Shown here in pieces: positions 1-8,874 of a DNA stretch of 64,000 nt; positions within the stretch are counted from its first letter, which is position 1; the number at the start of each line of letters is the position of its first letter. A model generated the notes under the pieces. It saw only the letters and a program-made list of their open reading frames with translations, ran no database searches and had not been told where the DNA came from. Source of the DNA: Mariniblastus sp964414815 (GTDB taxonomy: Bacteria > Planctomycetota > Planctomycetia > Pirellulales > Pirellulaceae); NCBI GenBank assembly GCA_964414815.1, contig CAYPXY010000008.1:1-64000 (forward strand). Direction: 5' to 3'. The translations under genes were made by a program, and so were the position numbers.

Positions 1-55
1 CGAGTCGCGGAGCGACTCGCCTACACTTTGGTACGTTTTTATCTGCCGGTCGCCT
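1..55. repeat. Right end of a MITE-like repeat, cut by the window edge
   Basis: The stretch ends in the reverse complement of AGGCGACCGGCAGATAAAAA, the terminal inverted repeat also seen at 56282-56396 and 59004-59117, followed inwards by GTACCAAAGTG, which recurs in the half copy at 55969-56000. A GCGAGTCGC/GCGACTCGC hairpin precedes it, a variant of the family core hairpin. The left end lies outside the window. Confidence 0.7.
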
Positions 56-135
56 TTCATCTAGCCATCTCACTTGGAAGGTTCGACCGCTCCACACATC
101 TACTTTTTCTAGGGAACGTTCAGATTGCGATCCGC

Positions 136-1491
136 TCAATTTTCCTTGTCGTCCCCCTGCTTGCCACCCTCACCCTGCTTGCCACCTTCACCCTCTTTGC
201 CGCTCTCATCCTCTTCGGCTTCATCCGTCTTGTCCTCCGTTTGCGGGACGGCCTTGGTGCGCGGGGGTTGTTCGACGGAGAGGTGAATGTTGTCGAATCG
301 GGCGGTCCCTGTCGCACCGAATAGGCCAATTCGGATGATGGCATCTCTCGCAGAACGAGGAACCCGAACGGTGCGCATGTGGGTACTCCACGCTTCACTG
401 CCCTTGAAGGGTCCGATGATGGTGTTGCCGACTTCTTCTCGTTGTTCATTGTAAAACGTGAGCACCAACCCCGGGAAATCATATTGGTCCGGTCCCTTCA
501 AAACACCGTCGCATGAAAAAGAGCAAGTCAGTTTGATCACCGAAACCTGCTCTCCATCGATTGCAATTCCTTGCATCAAATGAGCTAGTTGTCCCGGAAC
601 ACTGGACTGAAATTGCACGTAATGCGAACCGCTCGGCGCACCGGGATCGTTGACTTGTCGAGCCAGTCGCTCGTAATACCAACCGTGGACATGGTTTTCG
701 CCTTCAACTACCTCTTCGAAGTCGCCGTTGATCACTTGAGGGTTGGCCGGATCGGGTTTTACCTGACGTTCATCTTCCGCTGCGCCGGTCATCGGTACGA
801 ACAGCGTCGGCTGCAAAGCCTTGCGAACCATTTCGCCGTCTTGTTTCTCCATCAGATAGAGCGTCTGTTGGTGTCGTTCACCGATGGGTACGACGATGAT
901 ACCGCCTTCTCGCAATTGTTCGACCAGCGGTTTGGGAATATCTTCGGGTGAACAGGTGACAATGATTTTGTCAAACGGTGCGTGCTCTTCCCAGCCTTGG
1001 TATCCGTCACCGATTTTCGTGAAGACGTTTTCATACTTCAGCTTCTTCAGTACCTTGGCCGCTTGTTTGCCGAGCGGTTCTACAATTTCGATTGTGTAGA
1101 CTTCTTTGACCAGCGGACTGAGGATGGCGGCCTGATAGCCACTGCCCGTTCCGATCTCCAACACCTTGTCGGTCGGCTGTGGATCAATCATTTGCGTCAT
1201 GTAGGCAACGATAAACGGCGACGAAATCGTCTGGCCTTCGCCAATCGGAATTCCGGCGTCCAGGTAGGCTTGTGTTTTTCGCAGCCGGGTTGGAACAAAT
1301 TCATGTCTCGGTGTGTCCAGCATGACTTTGAGAACTCGCGGATCCGATACCCCGGCACCTTTGACGGCTTTCTCGACCATTTCGGCTCTTTTCTTGGACC
1401 ATTCGTCCTGCGACTGAGCCGAAGCAACGCCACCTGAAACAAGCAGGAACAGGGTGGACAGGAAAGAGACGGTGCAGCCAGCGAGTTTCAT
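136..1491 (-). CDS. pcm: Secreted protein-L-isoaspartate O-methyltransferase-like protein with C-terminal beta-sandwich-like domain
   Basis: PCMT transfers a methyl group from S-adenosylmethionine to isoaspartyl residues in damaged proteins. The methyltransferase part carries the SAM-binding motif VLEIGTGSGYQAAIL and the family segments ISSPFIVAYMTQ and PFDKIIVTCSPEDIPKPL. The start at 1491 gives a clear signal peptide (MKLAGCTVSFLSTLFLLVSG, likely cut after ASA); an upstream in-frame ATG at 1551 would bury it. After the enzyme domain come about 160 residues starting NGDFEEV that look like a carbohydrate-binding-type beta-sandwich, then an acidic Gly-rich tail with a repeated GEGGKQG. The usual PCMT is about 210 residues, so this 451-residue form is an extended, exported version. 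Enzyme family is sure; the role of the C-terminal part is inferred. No operon partner is visible. Confidence 0.88.
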   Translation of the reverse strand: MKLAGCTVSFLSTLFLLVSGGVASAQSQDEWSKKRAEMVEKAVKGAGVSDPRVLKVMLDTPRHEFVPTRLRKTQAYLDAGIPIGEGQTISSPFIVAYMTQMIDPQPTDKVLEIGTGSGYQAAILSPLVKEVYTIEIVEPLGKQAAKVLKKLKYENVFTKIGDGYQGWEEHAPFDKIIVTCSPEDIPKPLVEQLREGGIIVVPIGERHQQTLYLMEKQDGEMVRKALQPTLFVPMTGAAEDERQVKPDPANPQVINGDFEEVVEGENHVHGWYYERLARQVNDPGAPSGSHYVQFQSSVPGQLAHLMQGIAIDGEQVSVIKLTCSFSCDGVLKGPDQYDFPGLVLTFYNEQREEVGNTIIGPFKGSEAWSTHMRTVRVPRSARDAIIRIGLFGATGTARFDNIHLSVEQPPRTKAVPQTEDKTDEAEEDESGKEGEGGKQGEGGKQGDDKEN

Positions 1492-1833
1492 GGGTTGATC
1501 CTTGAACACCAATTGATTTGAACTGAAGTCTCGAATGATGAGCCTTGGCAATAACTAGAACAGCCAGCGGTAGTGCAGTAGTCAGTTCGTCTTCTATCCA
1601 ATTATATCGGCCAAACTTTGGCAATTCAATTGTGTGGATCGCAATTGCATCCTGCCGTCGCGCCTACGCCGACCCTATATCGAGTTTCAAGCTTTAATCA
1701 TTGGCTTTTCCGCTTCCTATGGTGGCTGCAAATGAATATTGGTCGGCTCCGGCTTGCGGCTAAACGGTTTGGCTTGTCGTGAGCCGCGACGTAATACCGT
1801 CCCGTTAGGGACACAATGTTGGTAGCAAGGCGG
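1492..1833. other. Intergenic region between helicase and PCMT genes
   Basis: This 342-base gap should hold the promoter of the PCMT gene and the 3' end of the helicase transcript. The only clear structure is a short hairpin GTCCC-GTTA-GGGAC at 1799-1812, about 20 bases beyond the helicase stop codon, without a following T-run. No gene or RNA was recognised. Confidence 0.4.
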
Positions 1834-4800
1834 TTACTTCTTTTTCTTTCTGCTGGAGGTCTTCTTGCCAGAACGATTCTTGGTGGCCTTATCCAACTGG
1901 TCAACCAGAATGGCGATGACCTCCCAAACGATTCTCCATACCGACGCGAGGAATTTTTTTACAACGCTCCAGAAGCCGGTTTTTGATTCAGCGGCAGCGA
2001 CTTCAGCACGCGTCGATTTTTTCGTCTTTGCAGGGACCGGTTGCAAGGTGCCCACGGCTTTTGCCAGCGGATCAAGGCCATCGGCGATTCGTTCGATCTT
2101 GCTGACGTTACTGGCCAGCCGAGCCCCCTTGGGGGTCGCGCGTCCGTTTTGGGCCGCTTCGATCACTTCCAGCAGTTTGTTCATCTGCTCCTGTGGCTTG
2201 CGAAACCAGTCGGGGCTCCACACATGATGGATCACCCAGCCCTGACCGCCCAACACGCCATCCGAAGTGCGGTTGCGGTCCCGCGCCCAGCGGGCTTCAT
2301 GATACTGCTGGCCGTCAAGGCTCACTCCCACCAAACATCGGCCCGGTGTCTGCGGATCGAGTACGGCGACATCCACATAAATTCCTGCGATGCCAACGTG
2401 AGTGGCGACGCTATAACCTCGCTGCTCAAGTTCCTGTTTGATGACGGCCGCCAGACGATCGGTTGCCTGCTGCGACGGCAGCACTGAACTTCCGTCAGCA
2501 TTCTGCTCTGTCTGTCGGTCCTGGGCATATCGCAAGTATTCACGAAAAACTGCTGGCCCACGTCCCGTTGCGCGGTTGAGGTCGATGTCTTCGGCTTTCA
2601 TGGAAGAAAAAATTCGCAAGACCCGTTTGGCCCGGGTCATCAACACATTCAACCGCCGTTCGCCCCCGCTGTTGGAAACCGGACCGAAATTCAGCGCAAC
2701 TCGGCCGTCTTCTCCCGGCCCATAGCCTACCGAAACGAAAATCACGTCACGTTCATCTCCCTGGACGTTTTCCAGGTTCTTGATAAAGAACGGATCGGGA
2801 TGGTTGGGATCGAAAAAGGCCTCGCAGGAACCATCCTCTCGACGGAGTTTCTCCAGATGGTGCAAGATCGCGTCGCGCTGCGACACGGAAAATGCAGCCA
2901 CCCCCAACGTCCAACGTGGATGATCTTTCGCGTGTTGCATGATCGCGCGGGCGACGACCTCGGCCTCGATCTCGTTCTTTCCTTTCAGAAATTTTCCTTT
3001 TTCGACGAACGTCCAATGTACCCCCAACTCACCAAACCGCTCGGGCGAAGGAATCACATAGAGTCGGTTGTCGTAAAACTCACGGTTCGAAACAGCGATC
3101 AGCGACTCATGTTTGCTGCGATAGTGCCACAGCAACATTCGCTGCGGCATGTTTCGGGCGATCGCCAGCCCGAGAATGCTCTCGACATCCCCCGCCACCA
3201 TTTCAGGTTGCTCGTCGTCGACTTCACCGATCGTTCGGTCAAAGAAGCTGGTAGGCGGCATCTGTTTGTCGTCGCCGACCACAATCATCTGCTGGCATCG
3301 CGCCGCCGCGCCCAGCGCTTCCACCGGCCGAACCTGTGACGCCTCGTCGATCAATAGCATGTCGAATTCCAGTCCGCCGGGTTCGAGATACTGAGCCACC
3401 GAGATCGGGCTCATCATGAACACAGGCTTCACGGCCTGGATCGCTCGGCCCGATTCTTTCAACAGAATCCGGATCGGCTTGTGTCGCCGCTGCTTTTGCA
3501 TTTCATGCCGCAAGGTATTGACCTCACTGGCCATATCGTCGCCGCGTGGACGACCGATCCAGTCCCAGTGGGCCTTGGCAATCTCGGAGCGAGCCAGTTC
3601 GATTCGCTCAATGTCGTAGTCGCAGAATTCGTCAATCCATTTCTCGATGGTCGTTCCATCAAAGGCCTCCAACTCTGGATGCTGTTGCTGGATTTCCCGC
3701 AACAGCGACTCGGCATAGGCAAATCGAAAAACAGATTCTGCTTGATCGGCCTTGATGGAACCATGAGTGATCTTCGACGTCAACGCACCTCCGGCTAACG
3801 AATCCACACTCGCTTTGGCGCGGCGATACGTTTGCCATTGTTCGAGACGTTCAGGATTCGCAATCCAGTTTTCAATCCGGGTGCGAATTTCTTCGCTCGG
3901 TGCGAGCGAGGCATTTCCCAGCCGAGCGGATGAGTCCGTTTCACTATCGGATGATTGCTGACCGCTTTGGTAAGCCTGGTCGAGATCCATCTTCAATGAT
4001 CCCGTCAAGCTCTTGAAGTTCGAATAGAACGTGTCCAGTTTCTGTCGCAGTTCACTGGCGAGCTTTCCAATCTCGGAGGGATCGTCATAACGTTGATAGA
4101 GTTGGCGGAAATGGGAAAGCACTCCTTTCTGCATGGCGTTGCTGTCCCAGGCTTCCCAATCGGCAATCTGCCGCCAGTCCGTCTGAAGGCCGAGCCAGAA
4201 TTTTCCGAACGCGCGTTCACCCAGAATGTTGCTCTCGGCCAGCGTCTTCAAACCTTGTTGTCGTTGATGCAGCCGTTCTAGAATCTCGCATCGTGATTCA
4301 AACGTTGCAGGCTGAGATCCGCGCAAGAGCGACTTCAGCGTGTTTCTGGCTTTTCGATAGGCACCACTGAACATTCGAAAGAATCGGTTTCCGTGTTTCG
4401 CATAAGCCTCGAAGTCTTCGGCCACCGATTGATCCCAAGCTGAATCGGTCACCGTGTCCGATAACTTTTCTTTGGCCAGCAAGATGTTTCTGGCATGGTC
4501 CGCCAACTCTTGGATGTTTTGTCGATGGTCCGTCCAGGTGGCACTGCTCCAGTGAGCGGCATCAAACGGCGGAGCCTTTTCAAAGGTCTCGATGGTGTTG
4601 GCCAATTGCTGCAGCTGCTGCAGCGAAGTGGCCGGTGGTTCGCCCAGCCGCTGCGACAACGCCAGGCCCGCTTCAACGACCGCATCAAGCTCTGCCAGCC
4701 GCTGGGGCGCCGATTTGAGAACGCGATCGAGGTCCATCGGCGAGATCGAGTCGATTTCAGAGCCGCGCCAGGGGTGCTGAGCCGGATCACCGATCTGGTG

Positions 4801-6477
4801 AATCACGGAGGCCAGCTCGGCGACACGGGCTCGATGGTCTTCGAACTGGCGCCGTGTCCAGCCCAGCGACTCAGGCATTTCAAAATCGGGAAGCGGAGTT
4901 TGGTTGGCTCTCAATTCAATCAATTCGGTCAACACCTGGTACGGTGTCAGACCACTCCCGGTTGCAGGAGAACCACCGTCGTTCGTGGGATAGACGTCCC
5001 CGTCGGTCGACCCTCGCTTCGTGGGATAGACGTCCCCGTCTGTCGCTCCCCCTCTCCTGCCCTGCCCATTGTCTTTCCCATTGTCCTTCCCGCTCCCTTC
5101 CAGTTTGGGTACCACCGGAGTGTGCATCCACTGAGCATAGTGGTTCAACTGATCGCGCCGCTCCCGCAGTAAATCGATAATCCTTTTTTCATCGCGTGGA
5201 ACTTGCGGGGTTCCCTGTTTCAGAGTTCGGTCAATCTCCGCCAGCAGCGCTTTCTTGTTGGTCTTGTTGCTGTGCAACTCGAGTACCATTTCGCCCAGCC
5301 CGATATTGTCGAGCCTCCGTTTGACGACTTCGAGCGCTGCCATTTTCTCAGAGACGAACAGAATCGTCTTTCCCGCCGCTACGGATTCGGCGATCAGGTT
5401 GGTGATCGTTTGCGATTTGCCCGTTCCAGGCGGGCCTTGGATGACCAGACTGCGTCCGCGTGTGGCTTCTTCGATTACCAGTGCCTGCGAGCTGTCAGCA
5501 TCGATCACATGAAGGGTCTGGGCGGGATCAAACAGCGGATCAATGTCGCGGACGTTGTCGGCCAGCGGCTCGGCCGGTTGAAAGCCGTCCTGGAGCAGTG
5601 CTTTAATCAGGGGACGCTCTTCCAGTTTCTTTCCGTGTCTCCAGGTTTCCGGGTCGAGGTCGCGGTACATCAACAGTTTGCTGAATGAGAAGAACCAAAG
5701 CACAACATCATTGGGCAGCACTTCCCATGTGCGCTCTCCGGCAACGGACCTGGCAACGGCCCCAAAATAGTCAGCCGGGTCTGTCTCCTCGATATTTTCC
5801 GGTAAGTCGGGAATCCTGATCCCGAAGTCGGCACTCATCCGGTTCTGCAGCGTAATGTTCGTCGTGATGTCGTCTTCCAGAAACGCCAGCGAATACCTGG
5901 CCCCTCCGCGCCCGCGAGTCAGCTTGACGGGGATCAGCAGCAGCGGAGCATGTCGTGGAAGATCGGGATACTGCGGTTCGTACCAGCGCAGAAATCCCAA
6001 CGCAAGATATAGGACATTCACACCCTGCTCCTGGAGTACAGCATTGGAATCGGTCACCAGCCGGTTCAGTCGCCGATCCAGATCATCCGGCTCAAGCACG
6101 GTATGCAGAATGTCATCATGAATGTCGACGGGTTGCGATTCGGTTGCGACCCGCCGTCTGACCGTCCGGCGTCGCCTTGGTTTGGTCGTCGCGGTTTCAC
6201 CATCACCCGAAGATTCGTTCGACGATGAGTCGCTCGATGAATCGCCCGATGGAGTTGCTTCGGGGGCGTCAACGAGTTCGCCTTCTTCAAATCGCATGGT
6301 TCGCTGATGTGCGACGAGCTGTTTAAAAATCTCGGACGACGATTCCTCCTTGATTTCGATGGCCGCTCCGGTAACGGTGTCCCTTTTGGTGTTGAGCAGC
6401 CGATTGGCGGTCGAAAGTTCCAGAAGTTCGCGGCGAGCCGCAGCAAATTGGTTGGAGAGACTGGCGTTGGGATTCAT
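1834..6477 (-). CDS. Large SF1 helicase (DUF4011 type) with C-terminal REase-like nuclease domain
   Basis: A 1547-residue protein of the DUF4011 helicase family. The N-terminus (RRELLELSTANRLLNTKRD) is the DUF4011 start. Walker A is GPPGTGKSQTITNL, near residue 350, followed by the typical TILFVSEKMAALEVV. Walker B with the helicase DEAS motif is MLLIDEASQVRP, followed by VVGDDKQMPPTSFF. Motifs V-VI are visible as VQGDERDVIFVSVGYG and RRLNVLMTRAKRVL. Near residues 1330-1430 a region with YVDVAVLD, CLVGVSLDG and WARDRNR resembles the Vsr/MTES_1575 type of PD-(D/E)XK nuclease fused to such helicases. The end is basic and hydrophobic. The protein should unwind or translocate on DNA or RNA and cut it. 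Family members often occur in phage-defence islands, but no partner gene is seen here, so a defence role is only a guess. An in-frame tandem repeat interrupts it (4984-5045). Confidence 0.85.
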   Translation of the reverse strand: MNPNASLSNQFAAARRELLELSTANRLLNTKRDTVTGAAIEIKEESSSEIFKQLVAHQRTMRFEEGELVDAPEATPSGDSSSDSSSNESSGDGETATTKPRRRRTVRRRVATESQPVDIHDDILHTVLEPDDLDRRLNRLVTDSNAVLQEQGVNVLYLALGFLRWYEPQYPDLPRHAPLLLIPVKLTRGRGGARYSLAFLEDDITTNITLQNRMSADFGIRIPDLPENIEETDPADYFGAVARSVAGERTWEVLPNDVVLWFFSFSKLLMYRDLDPETWRHGKKLEERPLIKALLQDGFQPAEPLADNVRDIDPLFDPAQTLHVIDADSSQALVIEEATRGRSLVIQGPPGTGKSQTITNLIAESVAAGKTILFVSEKMAALEVVKRRLDNIGLGEMVLELHSNKTNKKALLAEIDRTLKQGTPQVPRDEKRIIDLLRERRDQLNHYAQWMHTPVVPKLEGSGKDNGKDNGQGRRGGATDGDVYPTKRGSTDGDVYPTNDGGSPATGSGLTPYQVLTELIELRANQTPLPDFEMPESLGWTRRQFEDHRARVAELASVIHQIGDPAQHPWRGSEIDSISPMDLDRVLKSAPQRLAELDAVVEAGLALSQRLGEPPATSLQQLQQLANTIETFEKAPPFDAAHWSSATWTDHRQNIQELADHARNILLAKEKLSDTVTDSAWDQSVAEDFEAYAKHGNRFFRMFSGAYRKARNTLKSLLRGSQPATFESRCEILERLHQRQQGLKTLAESNILGERAFGKFWLGLQTDWRQIADWEAWDSNAMQKGVLSHFRQLYQRYDDPSEIGKLASELRQKLDTFYSNFKSLTGSLKMDLDQAYQSGQQSSDSETDSSARLGNASLAPSEEIRTRIENWIANPERLEQWQTYRRAKASVDSLAGGALTSKITHGSIKADQAESVFRFAYAESLLREIQQQHPELEAFDGTTIEKWIDEFCDYDIERIELARSEIAKAHWDWIGRPRGDDMASEVNTLRHEMQKQRRHKPIRILLKESGRAIQAVKPVFMMSPISVAQYLEPGGLEFDMLLIDEASQVRPVEALGAAARCQQMIVVGDDKQMPPTSFFDRTIGEVDDEQPEMVAGDVESILGLAIARNMPQRMLLWHYRSKHESLIAVSNREFYDNRLYVIPSPERFGELGVHWTFVEKGKFLKGKNEIEAEVVARAIMQHAKDHPRWTLGVAAFSVSQRDAILHHLEKLRREDGSCEAFFDPNHPDPFFIKNLENVQGDERDVIFVSVGYGPGEDGRVALNFGPVSNSGGERRLNVLMTRAKRVLRIFSSMKAEDIDLNRATGRGPAVFREYLRYAQDRQTEQNADGSSVLPSQQATDRLAAVIKQELEQRGYSVATHVGIAGIYVDVAVLDPQTPGRCLVGVSLDGQQYHEARWARDRNRTSDGVLGGQGWVIHHVWSPDWFRKPQEQMNKLLEVIEAAQNGRATPKGARLASNVSKIERIADGLDPLAKAVGTLQPVPAKTKKSTRAEVAAAESKTGFWSVVKKFLASVWRIVWEVIAILVDQLDKATKNRSGKKTSSRKKKK
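4984..5045. repeat. Two tandem copies of a 36-bp unit inside the helicase gene
   Basis: The segment GTGGGATAGACGTCCCCGTC occurs twice, at 4985-5004 and 5021-5040. The 36-bp period keeps the reading frame and gives the duplicated peptide TDGDVYPTKRGS / TDGDVYPTNDGG. The flanks (GKDNGKDNGQGRRGG) are also low in complexity. It lies between the helicase Walker A region and the coiled middle part, probably a surface loop. Confidence 0.8.
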
Positions 6478-6632
6478 CGAGTGAGTAGTAGCCGTTGTAG
6501 GCGTGTGCGGGATGCCTGATTGCGATTTGGATTACGAGTTAGCCGCATTCTATGATGATTTTTAATGCGACAAAACGGCTATTTGAGTTATCCGTTGACG
6601 AATGGGGGGCAGTTTGGACACAATAAATCATC

Positions 6633-7568
6633 ATGCACCCTTCGTCACATCTCGAAACCGGCCATCGCTCTCCGGCGGAGACCTCTCCGGTCTACTCGCG
6701 CGCACATGCTTACGCGGAGTTGACCAAGATTCGTATTTCCGTGATGGTCTTGCTGACGTTTGTGGTGGCTGCCATTCTCGCAACGCATGTCGCCAACGAA
6801 CCCGTGTCGCTCTCGGTGTTGGTCTGGGGAGTTGTCGGGATGGCCTTGGTGGCTGCCAGCGGCAATGCGACCAACATGTACATTGAGCGGTACACTGATT
6901 TTTTGATGCCTCGCACCGCTCATCGGCCGCTTCCCACGGCACGGCTTTCCGCGACCGAGGTGGCTTCCTTTGCCGCGGTAACGATTGGTGTCGGCACGGC
7001 GATTCTGCTGTACATGTTGAACTGGCAGACGGCGCTGTGCGGGATTGCGAACTGGATTCTTTACTCGTTCATTTATACACCGCTGAAACGAAAGCACTGG
7101 TCCAATACGGAAGTCGGTGCCGTTGCAGGCGCGATGCCCATCCTGATGGGATCGCTGGCCACCACGGCCAGCATCAGTCCGCTGATCTGGTCATTCTTCG
7201 GAGTGCTGTTTCTCTGGCAGTTTCCGCACTTCATGGCGATCGCCTGGAAGTATCGCGATCACTATCGCGCTGGAGGGATGAAGATGCTGACCGTGACAGA
7301 ACCTAGCGGGCTGGCTGCAGGAAAGAAATCGGTGGTCACTGCGGTTCTGCTGATCGTGGTCAGTCTGATCCCGATGATGTTCACGAGGGGATGGATACAG
7401 GCCGCGATTCTGTTTGTGCCGGCATTGATTCTGGGCTGGTATTACCTGGTCGCATCCTGGAAGTTCTATCAAAGCCGAAACGAGGAAACCGCCAGAACAC
7501 TGATGCTGGTGTCGCTGGTGTATCTGCCGGTGTACATGGTGGCACTGGTGGTCAGTGTGGTTGTTTGA
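6633..7568 (+). CDS. ctaB: Protoheme IX farnesyltransferase (heme O synthase)
   Basis: This membrane enzyme joins farnesyl diphosphate to heme b, giving heme O for heme-copper oxidases. The UbiA-fold signature is visible as NATNMYIERYTDFLMPRTAHRPLP (the N-x3-E-x3-D-x2-M-x-RT prenyl-diphosphate motif), followed by YTPLKRK and the second acidic site KYRDHYRAGGMKML. At 311 residues with about eight or nine hydrophobic segments it matches the usual length. No oxidase subunits or heme A synthase lie next to it in this window, which is unusual since ctaB often sits with cox genes. No good Shine-Dalgarno site precedes the ATG. The name cyoE is an equally valid symbol. Confidence 0.95.
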   Translation: MHPSSHLETGHRSPAETSPVYSRAHAYAELTKIRISVMVLLTFVVAAILATHVANEPVSLSVLVWGVVGMALVAASGNATNMYIERYTDFLMPRTAHRPLPTARLSATEVASFAAVTIGVGTAILLYMLNWQTALCGIANWILYSFIYTPLKRKHWSNTEVGAVAGAMPILMGSLATTASISPLIWSFFGVLFLWQFPHFMAIAWKYRDHYRAGGMKMLTVTEPSGLAAGKKSVVTAVLLIVVSLIPMMFTRGWIQAAILFVPALILGWYYLVASWKFYQSRNEETARTLMLVSLVYLPVYMVALVVSVVV

Positions 7569-7579
7569 CGGTTGGCGAG

Positions 7580-8713
7580 TTAGAACCTTTCGCCGATCTT
7601 TGCTAGCCAGTTCGATGCATTGCGGATCGAAACTCCGAACGGATAATCTCTGTCTTCTGTATCGGCTTGGATTAACTGGACGGCCGCCACGCCAGGCATG
7701 CTGTTTCCAAATGATTTGAAGTGCTTCGCGGGAGCAGTGTCACTGGTTTTGGCTTCGATCATCATCAGTGGCTTTTTCTCGTGCAGTATCAGGAAGTCAA
7801 TTTCTTTGCTATCGCGGTTTCTGAGGTATCGCAATTCGTACTCGCCGTGTCCTGATTCATTGCGATAGTCAATTTGCTTCTTGAGCGCGCAGGCGATCAG
7901 ATTTTCAAACCTTGCGCCCCCACGATTGGCCAACGGTATATCAAAAAAATAAATTTTCGGAGATTTTAGCACCGCGCGTTTGATATTCTTGGTAAAGGGC
8001 ACGATCCGAAAGATGATATAGAGGCTTTCCAGCAACTGAACCCAGGATTTCACCGTGTGGTCGCTGACTTGTAAGTCCTCACTAATCGCCTTGAAGGAAA
8101 TGGGTGAACCGACCGAGACTCGCAGATGTTCGATCAACATCTCAATTTTGGCAATTTGTTGAACAGATTGCAGGTCGATCAGATCTTGTCTGAGGACAAT
8201 ATCCAGATGGGATTTTCGCCACATTTTGTAGAACGATTCCTCACCCAAAAGAAACGGTTCAGGGAATCCGCCAACGTTGAGCAACCTTTGCTGTAAACTG
8301 CCGGAGACTTCAGAAGAAAAGTGGTGACTTGCTTCGCTCAGATCGACCGGATGCAAAGTGAATCCAAAAAAGCGTCCCGCCAGTGAGTCGCCCACCTTCT
8401 TGAAAGTGTTGAGCTGAGCGCTCCCTGTAACGATATAGCGTTGCTGATGCCCTTCGACATCGTAGATGCCCTTGAGCCAGCCTTTCCAACGAGGCATCTT
8501 GTGCAGTTCGTCAAAGATGACGCACGGTTGCTCGCGAGACCAGGATCGCCCAAGGATCGTTGAGCGGTGATCGAGGTTGTCCCAGTTCAGGTAGATCGAA
8601 TCTGGAAAAAGGTTTCGGACACACGTCGTTTTACCGACCTGCCGGGGGCCAGAAAGAAGAATGATTTTCGATTGCGGGGTCTTCTCGATCAGAGATTCAA
8701 GGTAACGCTTCAT
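7580..8713 (-). CDS. AAA family ATPase with DUF4143 C-terminal domain
   Basis: The N-terminal AAA_14 domain shows Walker A GPRQVGKTT and Walker B CVIFDELHKMPRWKGWLKGIYD; the C-terminal DUF4143 part ends in a nuclease-like core, KEIDFLILHEKKPLMMIEAKTSD. Proteins of this family are widespread, variably present in genomes and of unknown function. I chose the start at 8713 (MKRYLESLIEK) rather than the in-frame ATG at 8761, because the longer form would run over the double palindrome at 8721-8776, which looks like its operator. The gene is lower in G+C than its neighbours and stands alone, which fits a transferred cargo gene. Its 3' end converges on ctaB with 11 bases between. Confidence 0.85.
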   Translation of the reverse strand: MKRYLESLIEKTPQSKIILLSGPRQVGKTTCVRNLFPDSIYLNWDNLDHRSTILGRSWSREQPCVIFDELHKMPRWKGWLKGIYDVEGHQQRYIVTGSAQLNTFKKVGDSLAGRFFGFTLHPVDLSEASHHFSSEVSGSLQQRLLNVGGFPEPFLLGEESFYKMWRKSHLDIVLRQDLIDLQSVQQIAKIEMLIEHLRVSVGSPISFKAISEDLQVSDHTVKSWVQLLESLYIIFRIVPFTKNIKRAVLKSPKIYFFDIPLANRGGARFENLIACALKKQIDYRNESGHGEYELRYLRNRDSKEIDFLILHEKKPLMMIEAKTSDTAPAKHFKSFGNSMPGVAAVQLIQADTEDRDYPFGVSIRNASNWLAKIGERF

Positions 8714-8720
8714 ACTGGCA

Positions 8721-8776
8721 TTTTCGCACCCAACTGCGAAAAAGTCATGGCAATTTCGCAATCCACTGCGAGATTG
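8721..8776. promoter_or_regulatory. Double palindromic operator upstream of the DUF4143 ATPase
   Basis: Two inverted repeats share the pattern TTCGCA-N6-TGCGA: a perfect one, TTTTCGCA-CCCAAC-TGCGAAAA (8721-8742), and a 9/10 match, CAATTTCGCA-ATCCAC-TGCGAGATTG (8751-8776). Their centres lie 32 bases apart, about three helical turns, so two dimers could bind the same face. The first begins 8 bases upstream of the ATG. The binding protein is unknown; autoregulation is an inference. Confidence 0.65.
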
Positions 8777-8874
8777 CCGGAAAATGGCGTTGTTGTGTTA
8801 AGTTTTATACACATTCGGGTGTCGTGATGCGGGAACTGCGATAGCAGACGCAGCAGCATGGAGACTTCCAGGAA

